NCBI GenBank assembly: GCA_026705925.1
Contig: JAPOZT010000011.1
Span: 62,001-126,000, forward strand
Direction: 5' to 3'
Origin: Gemmatimonadota bacterium
Lineage (GTDB): Bacteria > JAAXHH01
Length of the DNA stretch: 64,000 nt
How positions within the stretch are numbered: position 1 is the first letter of the stretch; every line of letters begins with the position of its first letter. Below are positions 46,441 to 54,804 of the stretch, in pieces. A program made the translations under genes and the position numbers. The notes below the pieces were generated by a model. It did no database searches, was not told the origin of the DNA, and saw only the letters and a program-made list of their open reading frames with translations.

Positions 46441-47940
46441 TCACACCCCCGCCATCATCCGCATCACCGCACCCTGGTCCGCGTCGTCGCGTGAGAGTTC
46501 CCCGGCCATACGACCGGCCCGCAGCACTAGAATCCTTGTCGACAGGTTGAGCACCTCGGGCAGTTCGCTCGACACGAGCACGATGGCTGTGCCCTCATGG
46601 GCCAGTTGATCGATGAGGGCGTGCATCTCCGACTTGGCGCCCACGTCCACCCCCCGGGTGGGTTCGTCGATGAGCAGGATCGGGCAGTTCGCGGCCAGCC
46701 ACTTGGCCAGGACCACCTTCTGCTGATTGCCACCCGACAGGCCCGCCGTGTCGTACCGGACATCGCCGGGCCGCACCGACAGCCTTCTCACATACTCCCC
46801 GGCCAGGTCTTCCTCCCGGCTGCCGCGGATCCATCCGAAGTCGGACCGGCTGGCCAGGGTGGGCAATCCGATGTTCTGATCCACGCGGAGCGACAGGACG
46901 AGGCCGAACCGCTTGCGGTCTTCGGGCACGAGGCCGATGCCCGACCGCATGGCGTCGATCGGATGCCGGATCCTCGCCGGCCGGCCGGAAACGCTGATCC
47001 CGCCCGTGGCCATGGGGTCCAGCCCGAACACGGCCTGCAACACTTCGGTCCGGCCCGCGCCCACCAGGCCGGCCAGGGCAAGTACCTCCCCGGACCGCAC
47101 CGAGAAGGACACGTCCTCGAATCGCCCGGGACTCGACAGGTTTTCCACGGCCAGCATCTCTCCGCCGGGCTCGGTGTCCACGTGGGAGGGGAAGTAGGCC
47201 TCGAAAGTGCGGCCGATCATGAGATTGATCAGGGCCGGCCGGTCGAGTTCGGCAACCGGCCGGGTGGCCACGTGCCGTCCGTCTCGAAGCACCGTCACGA
47301 CGTCGCACAGGCGGAAGATCTCGTCCAGGTCGTGGGAGATGTAGATCGACGTCACCCCCTTGGACTTGAGATGACGGATGTTCTCCCGAAGCCGTTCCGC
47401 TTCCACGTGGGAGAGGCTGCTGGTCGGCTCGTCGAAGACGATCACGCGGGCACCGCTGCCGAGGGCCGCCGCGATCTGGACGAGTTGCTGTTGGGCCACC
47501 GGCAGTTTACCGATAGGCGTCTCCACGTCCATGTCGACCTCGATCGCCGACAGCAGCTTGCGCGCGCGTTCCTCCATTTTCCGGTCGGAGACGAACCCTG
47601 CCCGGGCCGGCAAGTTCCCCAGGTAGAGATTCTCGGCGACGGAGAGGTTTTCGCAGAAAACGAGTTCCTGGTGTACCATGCCGATGCCCAGGTCCAGGGC
47701 GTCTCCCGGTTCAAGAAACTGCACAGGCCGGCCGTCGATGCGGATCTGTCCGCCCTCGAGACCGTAGATGCCGGTCAGGATGCGGCCCAGCGTGCTCTTG
47801 CCGGCGCCGTTCTCGCCGACCACAGCATGGCAGGTACCCGCCTGGATGCCGAAGGTCACTTCGTCGAGGGCCGTCACGCCGGGAAACCGCTTGGTGATCC
47901 GGTCGAATTCGATATAGGAGTTCGCGGGATTGCGGTCCAT
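46441..47940 (-). CDS. Sugar ABC transporter ATP-binding protein, two ABC cassettes (RbsA-like)
   Basis: 499 residues, normal for CUT2-family ATPases. The first cassette has GENGAGKSTLGRIL (about 38) with Walker B VIVFDEPTSSLS (near 163). The second starts near 255 with a degenerate P-loop region (LVGAGRTEVLQAV), signature LSGGNQQKVVLAKWL (near 405) and LLIDEPTRGVD. It energises uptake of a monosaccharide such as ribose, galactose or xylose. It is the last gene of permease-binding protein-ATPase, 12 bases after the binding protein. It converges with the low-GC insert, with a 58-bp spacer that shows no strong terminator. Confidence 0.94.
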   Translation of the reverse strand: MDRNPANSYIEFDRITKRFPGVTALDEVTFGIQAGTCHAVVGENGAGKSTLGRILTGIYGLEGGQIRIDGRPVQFLEPGDALDLGIGMVHQELVFCENLSVAENLYLGNLPARAGFVSDRKMEERARKLLSAIEVDMDVETPIGKLPVAQQQLVQIAAALGSGARVIVFDEPTSSLSHVEAERLRENIRHLKSKGVTSIYISHDLDEIFRLCDVVTVLRDGRHVATRPVAELDRPALINLMIGRTFEAYFPSHVDTEPGGEMLAVENLSSPGRFEDVSFSVRSGEVLALAGLVGAGRTEVLQAVFGLDPMATGGISVSGRPARIRHPIDAMRSGIGLVPEDRKRFGLVLSLRVDQNIGLPTLASRSDFGWIRGSREEDLAGEYVRRLSVRPGDVRYDTAGLSGGNQQKVVLAKWLAANCPILLIDEPTRGVDVGAKSEMHALIDQLAHEGTAIVLVSSELPEVLNLSTRILVLRAGRMAGELSRDDADQGAVMRMMAGV

Positions 47941-47952
47941 GGGGTAACCGGA

Positions 47953-49080
47953 TCAGTCGCCCGAGGCGGGTTGTTCATCCACCTGCAGGTACCGTTCCGG
48001 CACGTCGGTGAATCCCCAACCCTGGAGCATCGCCGCCCACTCGCCGAGGTTCTCCTGGGACACGTGGACCAGTTCGAGGGGGTTGATCATGGGCACATCC
48101 TGCTGCAGGTGGATTTTCTCGACGATCAGGCGGACGGATTCGTACCCCCAAAGGTAGGTCGGCTGTCCCCACAATACGGGTACGACGCCCTGTTCGATGT
48201 AGGTCAGCTGGGGCGGCAGCGCGTCTACAGAGATGATCTTCATGCGCTCGGGATCGAGGTCGGTCAGCAGGGTCTGCGTGAAAAGCGCCCATCCGCCGAC
48301 CATGGCCCATCCCTCGATATCCGGATAGGCGTTGTTGACGCGCACGACTTCGGCGGCGGCGTCCTGGGGGGTTTCAATGTGATAGAAGGTTCCCACGATC
48401 GAAATCTCCGGATACTCCGCCGCCTTCTGCAGCACGCCTTCCACCCGCTTGCGCAGGTTCGGCGCGTTCTGGTTGCCCGCGAGGATGGCCACGCGTCCCC
48501 GGCCGTCCATCGCCTTGGCCAGTTCCCCCATGATCAGGCCGCCGGTCTTGATGTCGTCCACGCCGAAGAAGGCGAACCGCTTCGAGTCCGGCGCGTCGCT
48601 GTCGAAGGTCATGACCGGCACGCCCCGGTCCACCGCGTCGTTGATGGCGCCCGTGACCTTGGCGGCGTCCGAACAGGAGATCAGGACCACGTCGGCGCCC
48701 TCGTTCACGGCCTGCGCGATACGCTGCGCCTGGACCTGGCCGTCCTCCGTCGGCGGCGTGCGCCAGTCGATCACGATGTCGACGCCGTGGGTTTCCGATA
48801 ACTCCCGGGCCGCCGCCTCGGCGCCGGTACGGGAGGACAGGAACACGGGATTGGTCGTGCTCTTGGCGATCATTGAAATCACGAGCCGGTTGTCGTCCGG
48901 CGGCGCGGTTCCACCGCAACCTGTTGCGACAATGGACAGGCCCGCGGCCAGCATGGCCAGCCCGGCTGACACGGCCAGCCTGGTCAAGACAACTGGCACG
49001 GTCAGCCTGGACAGCCCGGCCGGCACGATCGGCATTGCCCGCTCTAGCATCGTTCGCAGCGTCTTCTTCAAAAGTATCAT
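47953..49080 (-). CDS. Periplasmic sugar-binding lipoprotein (RbsB-like)
   Basis: 375 residues. The N-terminal 55 residues hold an over-long leader with repeated LSRLTVP/LTRLAVS units, then a hydrophobic stretch and lipobox VATGC. The mature part is a periplasmic-binding-protein type I fold: VISMIAKSTTNPVF at the start, VVLISCSDAAKVTGAINDAV, and the GWAMVGGWALF hinge region. It would deliver a sugar to the CUT2 permease 66 bases upstream in the same operon. The ligand is not evident. The repeated leader is another case of tandem repetition within this window. Confidence 0.9.
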   Translation of the reverse strand: MILLKKTLRTMLERAMPIVPAGLSRLTVPVVLTRLAVSAGLAMLAAGLSIVATGCGGTAPPDDNRLVISMIAKSTTNPVFLSSRTGAEAAARELSETHGVDIVIDWRTPPTEDGQVQAQRIAQAVNEGADVVLISCSDAAKVTGAINDAVDRGVPVMTFDSDAPDSKRFAFFGVDDIKTGGLIMGELAKAMDGRGRVAILAGNQNAPNLRKRVEGVLQKAAEYPEISIVGTFYHIETPQDAAAEVVRVNNAYPDIEGWAMVGGWALFTQTLLTDLDPERMKIISVDALPPQLTYIEQGVVPVLWGQPTYLWGYESVRLIVEKIHLQQDVPMINPLELVHVSQENLGEWAAMLQGWGFTDVPERYLQVDEQPASGD

Positions 49081-49146
49081 CGGTTTTGTTCCTTTCTGAA
49101 CGGGCCTATACGGTCACGGGCCGGCCTATGCGGTCACGGATCCGGA

Positions 49147-50211
49147 CTATACCGTCATAGCTCGGTCCGCTCCGGCCAGTCTGCGCGCTGTGAGCCGGCG
49201 GTTCACCTGGTCGAGGACGACAGCGACGATGATCGCGCAACCGATTACGACCCATTCGTAGTTCTGGTCCAGGTGCAGGGTGCGGATGGACTGGCGGATC
49301 AGGACGATCAACATGGCGCCGAGCATGGCGTTGACCGCGCTACCCCGGCCGCCGCGAAGGCTCGCGCCGCCGACGACCGCTGAAGCGATCACGTAGAGTT
49401 CGTAACCCGTGGCATCGGCGCAGGAGGCCGAGCCGTAGTAGCTGCTGCCCACCAGCGCGGCGATGCCCGCGGTGAGTCCTGAAATCACGTACACGCCGAC
49501 CAGGATCCGGTCGATCCGCAGCCCGGCGTATCGGCCGGCCTCCACGTTGCCGCCCACGGCGAAAATATGGCGGCCCATGACGGTCCTGGACAGGTAAACG
49601 GCGCCGGCGGCCGTGATGAGGAGCATGATGATCATGGGCATGGGATAAAGGGCGTCGGATCCGATGGACAGCTTGATCGCGTCGGTCAGGGGCTGCGGCA
49701 CGAGTATGCTCTCCGCCTCGCTGGCCACGAAAGCGACGCCTCGGAACACCCACATTGTACCGAGCGTGACGATAAAGGGGTGCACGCGGAGTCCGACCAC
49801 CATCAACCCGTTCAGCAGGCCGCACAACACCCCCAGGCTGACGCAGGTCACGACGGCCAGTGCGACCACCGCGAAGGGAGCTTCCGGAGCCATGGACCGC
49901 AGGACCATGGCGGTCATCACGCCGGACAGGGCGTAAATCGAGCCGACCGAGAGATCGATCCCGCCGGAGATGATCACCATAGTCGCCCCGACGGCCATGA
50001 TCACGAAGAAACTGGCGTCCGTGGCTGTCTGCATCAGCGTTCGGGAATTCAGGAAATTGTTGACGAGTTCGCCCGTGGATCGGTCCACGTGATACCCTGC
50101 GAAAACGGAGAGTACCGCACCGAGCAGCAGGATGACGAGAATCAGTCCCGTTTGCTGGGAACCGAGCAGGATTCGAAGCATCGGCAGCATCGTCGTTCCG
50201 GGCGTTCGCAT
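49147..50211 (-). CDS. Sugar ABC transporter permease (RbsC-like)
   Basis: 354 residues with about ten hydrophobic helices. The GGIDLSVGSIYALSGV segment (near 85) is the CUT2 permease signature, and VYLSRTVMGRHIFAVGGN with GLTAGIAALVG fit the family. The C-terminal NRRLTARRLAG follows the last helix. It is the first gene of the operon, 24 bases downstream of a good promoter's start, and the channel for the sugar captured by the next gene's product. Confidence 0.92.
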   Translation of the reverse strand: MRTPGTTMLPMLRILLGSQQTGLILVILLLGAVLSVFAGYHVDRSTGELVNNFLNSRTLMQTATDASFFVIMAVGATMVIISGGIDLSVGSIYALSGVMTAMVLRSMAPEAPFAVVALAVVTCVSLGVLCGLLNGLMVVGLRVHPFIVTLGTMWVFRGVAFVASEAESILVPQPLTDAIKLSIGSDALYPMPMIIMLLITAAGAVYLSRTVMGRHIFAVGGNVEAGRYAGLRIDRILVGVYVISGLTAGIAALVGSSYYGSASCADATGYELYVIASAVVGGASLRGGRGSAVNAMLGAMLIVLIRQSIRTLHLDQNYEWVVIGCAIIVAVVLDQVNRRLTARRLAGADRAMTV

Positions 50212-50241
50212 GGTTTTTCTCGGTGGACGAGGTGTCCTGAA

Positions 50242-50269
50242 ATTGTAAGGGAACGCAGACCTAAATCAA
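50242..50269 (-). promoter_or_regulatory. Promoter of the ribose-type ABC operon
   Basis: Minus strand: TTGATT (50269-50264), 16-bp spacer, TACAAT (50247-50242). Expected start about 24 bases before the permease ATG. Confidence 0.6.
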
Positions 50270-50294
50270 GGAAAACGTATCGGAGGGGAAACAG

Positions 50295-50327
50295 AAAACC
50301 CCGGCATGCGTCGGCGGCATGCCGGGG
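50295..50327 (-). terminator. Strong intrinsic terminator of the small coiled-coil gene
   Basis: Perfect 11-bp stem CCCCGGCATGC/GCATGCCGGGG (50299-50309, 50317-50327) with a 7-base loop; on the minus strand it is followed by TTTT and a further T-rich stretch. It lies 39 bases past the gene end at 50366. Confidence 0.88.
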
Positions 50328-50365
50328 TCGGTGCTCTTCCTTTCATCCTGCGTGGCGGCGCCGCG

Positions 50366-50704
50366 TCAGGAGGCCTTCTTCTCCGCGGGTTCCGCATCCT
50401 CCCGCTGCAGTTCTTCTTCCCGGTCCTCGATTTTCTGCTGCGATGCCTTGATGCGATCCAGGATGCCGTTCACTTCCGTATCTCCCGACACGTCGGTGAT
50501 GCCATCATCGACCACCAACTGGTGCACCCGGCCTCCCAGTTCGGTCATCTGGTTGCGGATATCGGCGCGGGCCGACTGGATCTCCAGCTTGATCCGGCCC
50601 TTCCGCGTGAGATCTTCCGCCATGTCCAGTGCGCCGGACAGGCTCTTGCGTACGGTTTCGATCGGACCGTCCAATTCCGACTTGATCGTCTGCCAGAGGT
50701 TCAT
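50366..50704 (-). CDS. Small coiled-coil protein of unknown function
   Basis: 112 residues, AAAAGGAG 8 bases before the ATG. The whole chain is charged and helical: residues about 15-62 (VRKSLSGALDMAEDLTRKG and KLEIQSARADIRNQMTELGGRV) and 80-105 (ILDRIKASQQKIEDREEEL) form coiled coils. There is no membrane segment or cysteine. The pattern resembles phasin-like or stress-associated YtxH-type scaffold proteins, but no family is recognised. It has its own consensus promoter and a strong terminator, so it is a single-gene unit and probably well expressed. Confidence 0.75.
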   Translation of the reverse strand: MNLWQTIKSELDGPIETVRKSLSGALDMAEDLTRKGRIKLEIQSARADIRNQMTELGGRVHQLVVDDGITDVSGDTEVNGILDRIKASQQKIEDREEELQREDAEPAEKKAS

Positions 50705-50807
50705 GATGGGACTCCTTTTCCTGGTTCCTTCGTGCGTCTCTAAAACCGCGGCTTAAGCGGCCGTATGGTCTTTAGTAGTTAGACGTCCGTTTCGCCGTCC
50801 GGGTTTC

Positions 50808-50836
50808 AGTATACCGCAAGGCGGCACCCGCGTCAA
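50808..50836 (-). promoter_or_regulatory. Near-consensus promoter of the small coiled-coil gene
   Basis: Minus strand: TTGACG (50836-50831), 17-bp spacer, TATACT (50813-50808). The -35 overlaps the last codons of the DUF4159 gene. Leader length to the ATG is about 97 bases. Confidence 0.78.
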
Positions 50837-51522
50837 CGATAGAGCGCGTACGCCACGATGTTGATGCCCATTCTGAACGCGGCTTCGCGTTTATCCGGCG
50901 GATCGTTGTGGGTCTTCTCGTCGGCCCAGCCATCGCTGACATTGCTTTCGTACGTGTAGTACACCACCAGCCGTCCTTCGTGGAAGAGCCCGAACCCCTG
51001 GGGCGGCTTGCCGTCGTGCTCGTGATGTTTGGGCGGCCCGGCCGGGAAGTCATAGATGATGTGGTAGATCGGATGGTCGAATGGCAACTCGACGAAGTCC
51101 TTGTCCGGAAAGACCCGTTTCATCTCCCGGCGAAAGGCCTCGTCCATCCCGTAATCGTCATCGGCGTAGAGGAAACCGCCGCGCGTCAGGTAGGTGCGTA
51201 GGTTCCGGGTTTCCGGTTCGGTCCACCTCACCTCGCCGTGGCCGGTCATGAAAAGGAAAGGGGAAGAAAACAGGAGGTCATCGGTCAGGGTGACGACGCG
51301 CTGATCCAGGTTCGTCTCTATGCCCGCGCGCAACTGAAGCTCCCGGGCCAGGTTGGGAATGGCTTCGGGGTCGTTGTACCAGTCGCCCCCGCCGTCGTAC
51401 TTCATCCGCGCAATGGTCAGCCTGCCGTTTTCGCGGTCGGCCGCCCGCCCTTCGGAACCCGTCCACCCGAGGACGATGCCGCACAGCAGGAGGGCGAGCA
51501 CGCTTCTGCGAAGGGGGTTCAT
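50833..51522 (-). CDS. DUF4159 domain exported protein
   Basis: 229 residues from the ATG at 51522, where a clean signal peptide (RRSVLALLLCGIVLGW, cleaved near residue 27) begins; an in-frame GTG at 51546 has no ribosome site. The mature part carries the DUF4159 pattern: ARMKYDGGGDWYNDPEAIPNL, LFMTGHGEVRW, LRTYLTRGGFLYADDDYG, FPFDHPIYH-like and the terminal MGINIVAYAL. The fold is thought to resemble a glutamine-amidotransferase-like domain; no activity is established. DUF4159 proteins are often near AAA+/DUF58/VWA gene sets, which are absent here. Confidence 0.85.
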   Translation of the reverse strand: MNPLRRSVLALLLCGIVLGWTGSEGRAADRENGRLTIARMKYDGGGDWYNDPEAIPNLARELQLRAGIETNLDQRVVTLTDDLLFSSPFLFMTGHGEVRWTEPETRNLRTYLTRGGFLYADDDYGMDEAFRREMKRVFPDKDFVELPFDHPIYHIIYDFPAGPPKHHEHDGKPPQGFGLFHEGRLVVYYTYESNVSDGWADEKTHNDPPDKREAAFRMGINIVAYALYR

Positions 51523-51538
51523 CGCGGGAAGCCCCGGG

Positions 51539-51706
51539 TCATCCACGGCCGCCGGGGCGGGCGGGCCGGGTTCTGCCGCCCGCGCGCCGTGCGGAGGTCC
51601 GCACGCGCTGCCCGCCTCCCGCGAGGGCCATCAGGTAGACCAGGCCAATCGCGACAAGACCCAGGATTACCGTTCCGATCACGCTGAAACCAATCGTCGC
51701 CAACAT
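51539..51706 (-). CDS. 55-residue single-helix membrane peptide
   Basis: A short gene with GAGGAG 5 bases before its ATG (51706) and a TGA at 51541-51539. Residues 2-29 (LATIGFSVIGTVILGLVAIG then LVYLMAL) form one membrane helix; the remainder is a basic Arg/Gly/Pro tail. The DUF4159 ATG is 16 bases after its stop, so it likely leads that operon. The family is not recognised. The ribosome site and helix support translation; the tail is compositionally like translated GC-rich sequence, so some doubt remains. Confidence 0.6.
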   Translation of the reverse strand: MLATIGFSVIGTVILGLVAIGLVYLMALAGGGQRVRTSARRAGGRTRPARPGGRG

Positions 51707-51778
51707 ACGCTCTCCTCAACCGTTGCTGAAGACACGTCCACCCGGACGTTCTCCGATCGTTTTCTCCTCGAATCCGGT

Positions 51779-51900
51779 CTGCCGCCGACCCCGGCCTGCG
51801 GTCCCGCGGTGATCGGTCTGTGTCTGCCGCCGACCCCGGCCCGTGGTCCCGCGGTGATCGGCCTGCGTCAGCTGCCGACCCCGGCCTGCGGTCCCGCGTC
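51779..51900. repeat. Tandem 45-bp units over the 3' end of the carboxypeptidase gene
   Basis: Units begin at 51779, 51824 and 51869 (last one partial), each CTGCCGCCGACCCCGGCC-like then GGTCCCGCGGTGATC. The third lies over the last codons and stop of the gene; the first two lie beyond it. Confidence 0.82.
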
Positions 51901-52962
51901 GCGGCCGGTATTCACGCTCCAGTCCAGCAGGCGCCGCATGTCCGTGAACCGGGTCCTGCTCGTCGGACCACCGAGAATGACGGCATAAAGGTCATCGCCA
52001 TCGTTGCCGACGGCCCTGAGCACGAGACAATAACCGGCTCTGCGGATATATCCGGTCTTGCTGCCTACGCACGCCCACCGGCTTTCGGACACCGGTTCGC
52101 GGACCAGCCGATTGGTGGTCCGGATGGTATGCGTGCGCCTGTTCGTGCCGAATCGGTGCTCCTTCGCCAGGAGGATCTCGGCCAGCAGGTCGTCCTGCAG
52201 CGCATTCCACAGCAGGGCTACGCAGTCCACCGCGGTGGACGTATTGCCTGAATCCAATCCGGTGGGTTCGGTAAATCGCGAGTTCGCCAGGCCGAGTGAA
52301 GCCGCCGTTTCGTTCATCCGCTCCACGAACGCCTCGATCGTCAGGCCCGTCGCCCGGGCCAGCGCGCGGGCCGCCGCGTTGTCCGAAGCGATCAGGGTGG
52401 CGTACAGCAGGTCCCGGGCGGAGACCCGTTCCCTGAATCTCAGTTTCGTCCAGTTCGCCCGGTAGACGTCCTGCCGGGTGATGCTGACCTGCTTGTCCAG
52501 GTCCGGGTTCATACCCATGAAGGTCACGGCCGTCATCAACTTCGTGATGCTCGCGACCGGGAACGGCGACGTCGCGTTCTTCTGGTAGATCACCTCGCCC
52601 TTCTGCATGTCGACCACGAGGGCGGCCCGGGCTCGTACACGGACGCCCGCGCTCCACCTGCTCGAACGGATGGGCGCCGCATCCACCTCGGCGTCCACTG
52701 CGGCCGGCGGTCCGGGCGACCCGGCTGGCCCGTCCACTTCGGCGGCCGACGGCTCGGGCGACCCAGCTGGCCTGTCCACTTCGGGGAGCGCACCGGGCGG
52801 CTCAGCCGTCCCGTCCTCGACAGGGCTCGGTCCAATGATCGGACCATCTACCGAAGAAAGTCCATCGGAAGGTCTCGTGTCAGCGGACACGGAAGCGATC
52901 GAAAGCAGCAAGGCGCAACTCACCCATACCGCCCTCGGCCAGATCGGGTTAAAGCTACTCAT
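51868..52962 (-). CDS. D-alanyl-D-alanine carboxypeptidase (peptidase S11)
   Basis: 364 residues. A signal peptide (about 1-27) is followed by a ~75-residue Pro/Asp/Gly-rich linker containing a 14-residue duplication (EVDRPAGSPEPSAA, EVDGPAGSPGPPAA). The penicillin-binding domain has SITK (nucleophile Ser138, Lys141), SDN (about 192) and KTG (about 303). It trims the terminal D-Ala of peptidoglycan stem peptides in the periplasm. The usual C-terminal membrane-anchor domain of DacA is absent: the protein stops shortly after the catalytic domain in a sequence that is part of the 45-bp repeats. The start codon lies 8 bases from the -10, so the mRNA is predicted leaderless. Confidence 0.92.
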   Translation of the reverse strand: MSSFNPIWPRAVWVSCALLLSIASVSADTRPSDGLSSVDGPIIGPSPVEDGTAEPPGALPEVDRPAGSPEPSAAEVDGPAGSPGPPAAVDAEVDAAPIRSSRWSAGVRVRARAALVVDMQKGEVIYQKNATSPFPVASITKLMTAVTFMGMNPDLDKQVSITRQDVYRANWTKLRFRERVSARDLLYATLIASDNAAARALARATGLTIEAFVERMNETAASLGLANSRFTEPTGLDSGNTSTAVDCVALLWNALQDDLLAEILLAKEHRFGTNRRTHTIRTTNRLVREPVSESRWACVGSKTGYIRRAGYCLVLRAVGNDGDDLYAVILGGPTSRTRFTDMRRLLDWSVNTGRDAGPQAGVGS

Positions 52963-52970
52963 AGCATGGG

Positions 52971-53000
52971 AAAATAGGACGGGATGTAACGCTAAGTCAA
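52971..53000 (-). promoter_or_regulatory. Promoter of the carboxypeptidase gene, leaderless
   Basis: Minus strand: TTGACT (53000-52995), 18-bp spacer, TATTTT (52976-52971), 8 bases to the ATG at 52962. No ribosome site precedes the ATG. The -35 overlaps the end of the cyclase gene. Confidence 0.6.
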
Positions 53001-54550
53001 GGTGAATTCAGCCGGTTATTCAGGCTGGTCTGCGAGGAAGCCGCCACACGGTCCAGTCCGGCGGTTTCTCCCGAAACCGATTGGCCATCGCCGATGGGCC
53101 GCAGATCGATGTGGACCCTGACCTCCCGCCCTTCGATACTGAAAGAGGTAAAGGTCAGGTTTTGCGGAAGGACTTTCAAGTTGCAGTCAAATACCTGGCT
53201 TGCGGTGATCTGGGACAGGTCGATCGTAGGTGACGTCACGATCCGTTCGATCTGGTCAATCTCCATTTCACGGCCCGTGATAGGCACCGAGGGCGGATCC
53301 ACCATGACGTCCCGCGCCAGCTCCAGCCCTTCGGGCAGTTGGCCGGTCAGGTCATAGTCGATCATGATCCGCCTGTTTACGATACGATCGGACTTTATGG
53401 TCAGGCTTCTCGGATCGATCGAAGTGGCTACCACGTCGTAGGGCAAATTCACGTTCGCATCCGTGAGCGGCATGGTGTGCGTCCCGGGTTCCATGTCGTC
53501 CAGGTCTACCATAACGCGGACCTGGTCCGCCGTCAGCGTCGAAATACTCCCCTGGGGGCCCCGCACGCGTACGTTCACCTCGCTGGTCGAAACGTCCGTC
53601 AACTCGATATTGGTCGGGATGTTCTGGAATTCGAGCGCGGCGGTTATGGCGATCTCCGAAAGCTGCTCCCCGATCAGTACGAACCAGAGCAGGCACGCCA
53701 CACCGATGGACGCCAGTTTGGCAGTAAGGTTGGAGCGATTGAACCGGTATCCCGACCGGAGGGCGACGATCTTCTTCATCGCTTCCCGCATCGACGGCCT
53801 GCTTCGCGGGATCTCGATGGGCAGCAGTGACTTTTCGAGCGTCTGCCAGAGCTTCTCTCTGTCCGCCATCGGCGAGATGTCTCCACCGGACGCGACGGAT
53901 ACCTCGCCGCTTTCTTCGGAGACTACGACGCAGAACGTATCGCCGAGTTCCGATACGCCCAGGGCGGCCCGATGGCGCGTGCCGTAACGGGGCGGCAGGT
54001 GCTCCCGGGTTGAAAGGGGCAGATAGGTGGCGGCTTCGACCACGCGTTCCTTCTCCACGATAATCGCGCCGTCGTGAATAGGAGATGACGGATGGAAGAT
54101 GCTGACGATCAGTTCCTGGCTCACGAGACTGTCGAGCTTTACGCCGTGCTGCACGACCCCGGAGATCCCGGTCGCCCGGGGGAAGACCAGCAGGCCGCCG
54201 ATGCGCTTCTCCGACATCTCGAAACAGGCCTCGGTGATCTCCTTCAGAATGCGCCGGGAGATGGGACTGGACTGAAGCCTGAAAATGACCAGGGGACTGA
54301 CTCGTTCCAGCAACTGCCGGATTTCGGGCTGGAACACCACGATGATCAGCAGGAGGGTCACACCGAGCAGGTACTGCAGGATCTGGCTGGTCAGGAGCAG
54401 CCCGCTCCAGGTCGCGATGCTGTAGAGGATGCCGAGAATGCCAAGGCCGATCAGGATATGGTACGCCCGGGTCCCCTTGAGCCACATGTAGAGGCTGTAG
54501 ATCAAGGCTGCGATAATGAAAATATCCAGGAGGTTGACCAGATCAAACAT
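52997..54550 (-). CDS. cdaA: Diadenylate cyclase (CdaA type) fused to YbbR domains
   Basis: 517 residues. Three N-terminal helices (about 8-80) precede the DAC domain (about 95-255) with the catalytic DGA in SPIHDGAIIV (near 158) and RHR in GTRHRAALG (near 190). Then a fourth helix (LASIGVACLLWFVLIG, about 280-297) carries at least two YbbR-type beta domains (about 300-385 and 395-490). In Firmicutes CdaA and its YbbR-domain regulator CdaR are separate neighbouring genes; here they are one chain. It makes cyclic di-AMP at the membrane. AAGGA lies 10 bases before the ATG; the AT-rich 54590-54660 stretch is the probable promoter zone. Confidence 0.93.
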   Translation of the reverse strand: MFDLVNLLDIFIIAALIYSLYMWLKGTRAYHILIGLGILGILYSIATWSGLLLTSQILQYLLGVTLLLIIVVFQPEIRQLLERVSPLVIFRLQSSPISRRILKEITEACFEMSEKRIGGLLVFPRATGISGVVQHGVKLDSLVSQELIVSIFHPSSPIHDGAIIVEKERVVEAATYLPLSTREHLPPRYGTRHRAALGVSELGDTFCVVVSEESGEVSVASGGDISPMADREKLWQTLEKSLLPIEIPRSRPSMREAMKKIVALRSGYRFNRSNLTAKLASIGVACLLWFVLIGEQLSEIAITAALEFQNIPTNIELTDVSTSEVNVRVRGPQGSISTLTADQVRVMVDLDDMEPGTHTMPLTDANVNLPYDVVATSIDPRSLTIKSDRIVNRRIMIDYDLTGQLPEGLELARDVMVDPPSVPITGREMEIDQIERIVTSPTIDLSQITASQVFDCNLKVLPQNLTFTSFSIEGREVRVHIDLRPIGDGQSVSGETAGLDRVAASSQTSLNNRLNSP

Positions 54551-54682
54551 CGACGAGGATTCCTTGGGTGCAGGCTAAATCAAACCATACGGTTACAGGC
54601 GATAGTTGTAGAAGGTATATAATCACTATAAAGATAAGAAAACACAAGACTTTTGCAAGAACACCGGTGATGCCGTTACCAG

Positions 54683-54804
54683 CCGTCTCTACACCGGGTT
54701 GTCGGTCATGGTCAGGGACACGCGCCGGCCGCGCTGGTTCCGACCGTCTCTACATCGTGTCGTCGGTCCGGGTAAGGTGCACGCGCCGGCCACGCATGGA
54801 TGCA
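54683..54804. repeat. Two 61-bp tandem units at the DUF502 gene end
   Basis: 54683-54743 and 54744-54804 align over most of their length (CCGTCTCTAC at the start, ACGCGCCGGCC near the end). The second covers the last codons and stop of the gene (stop at 54750-54752); the first is downstream of the stop and could encode the same tail. Confidence 0.75.
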
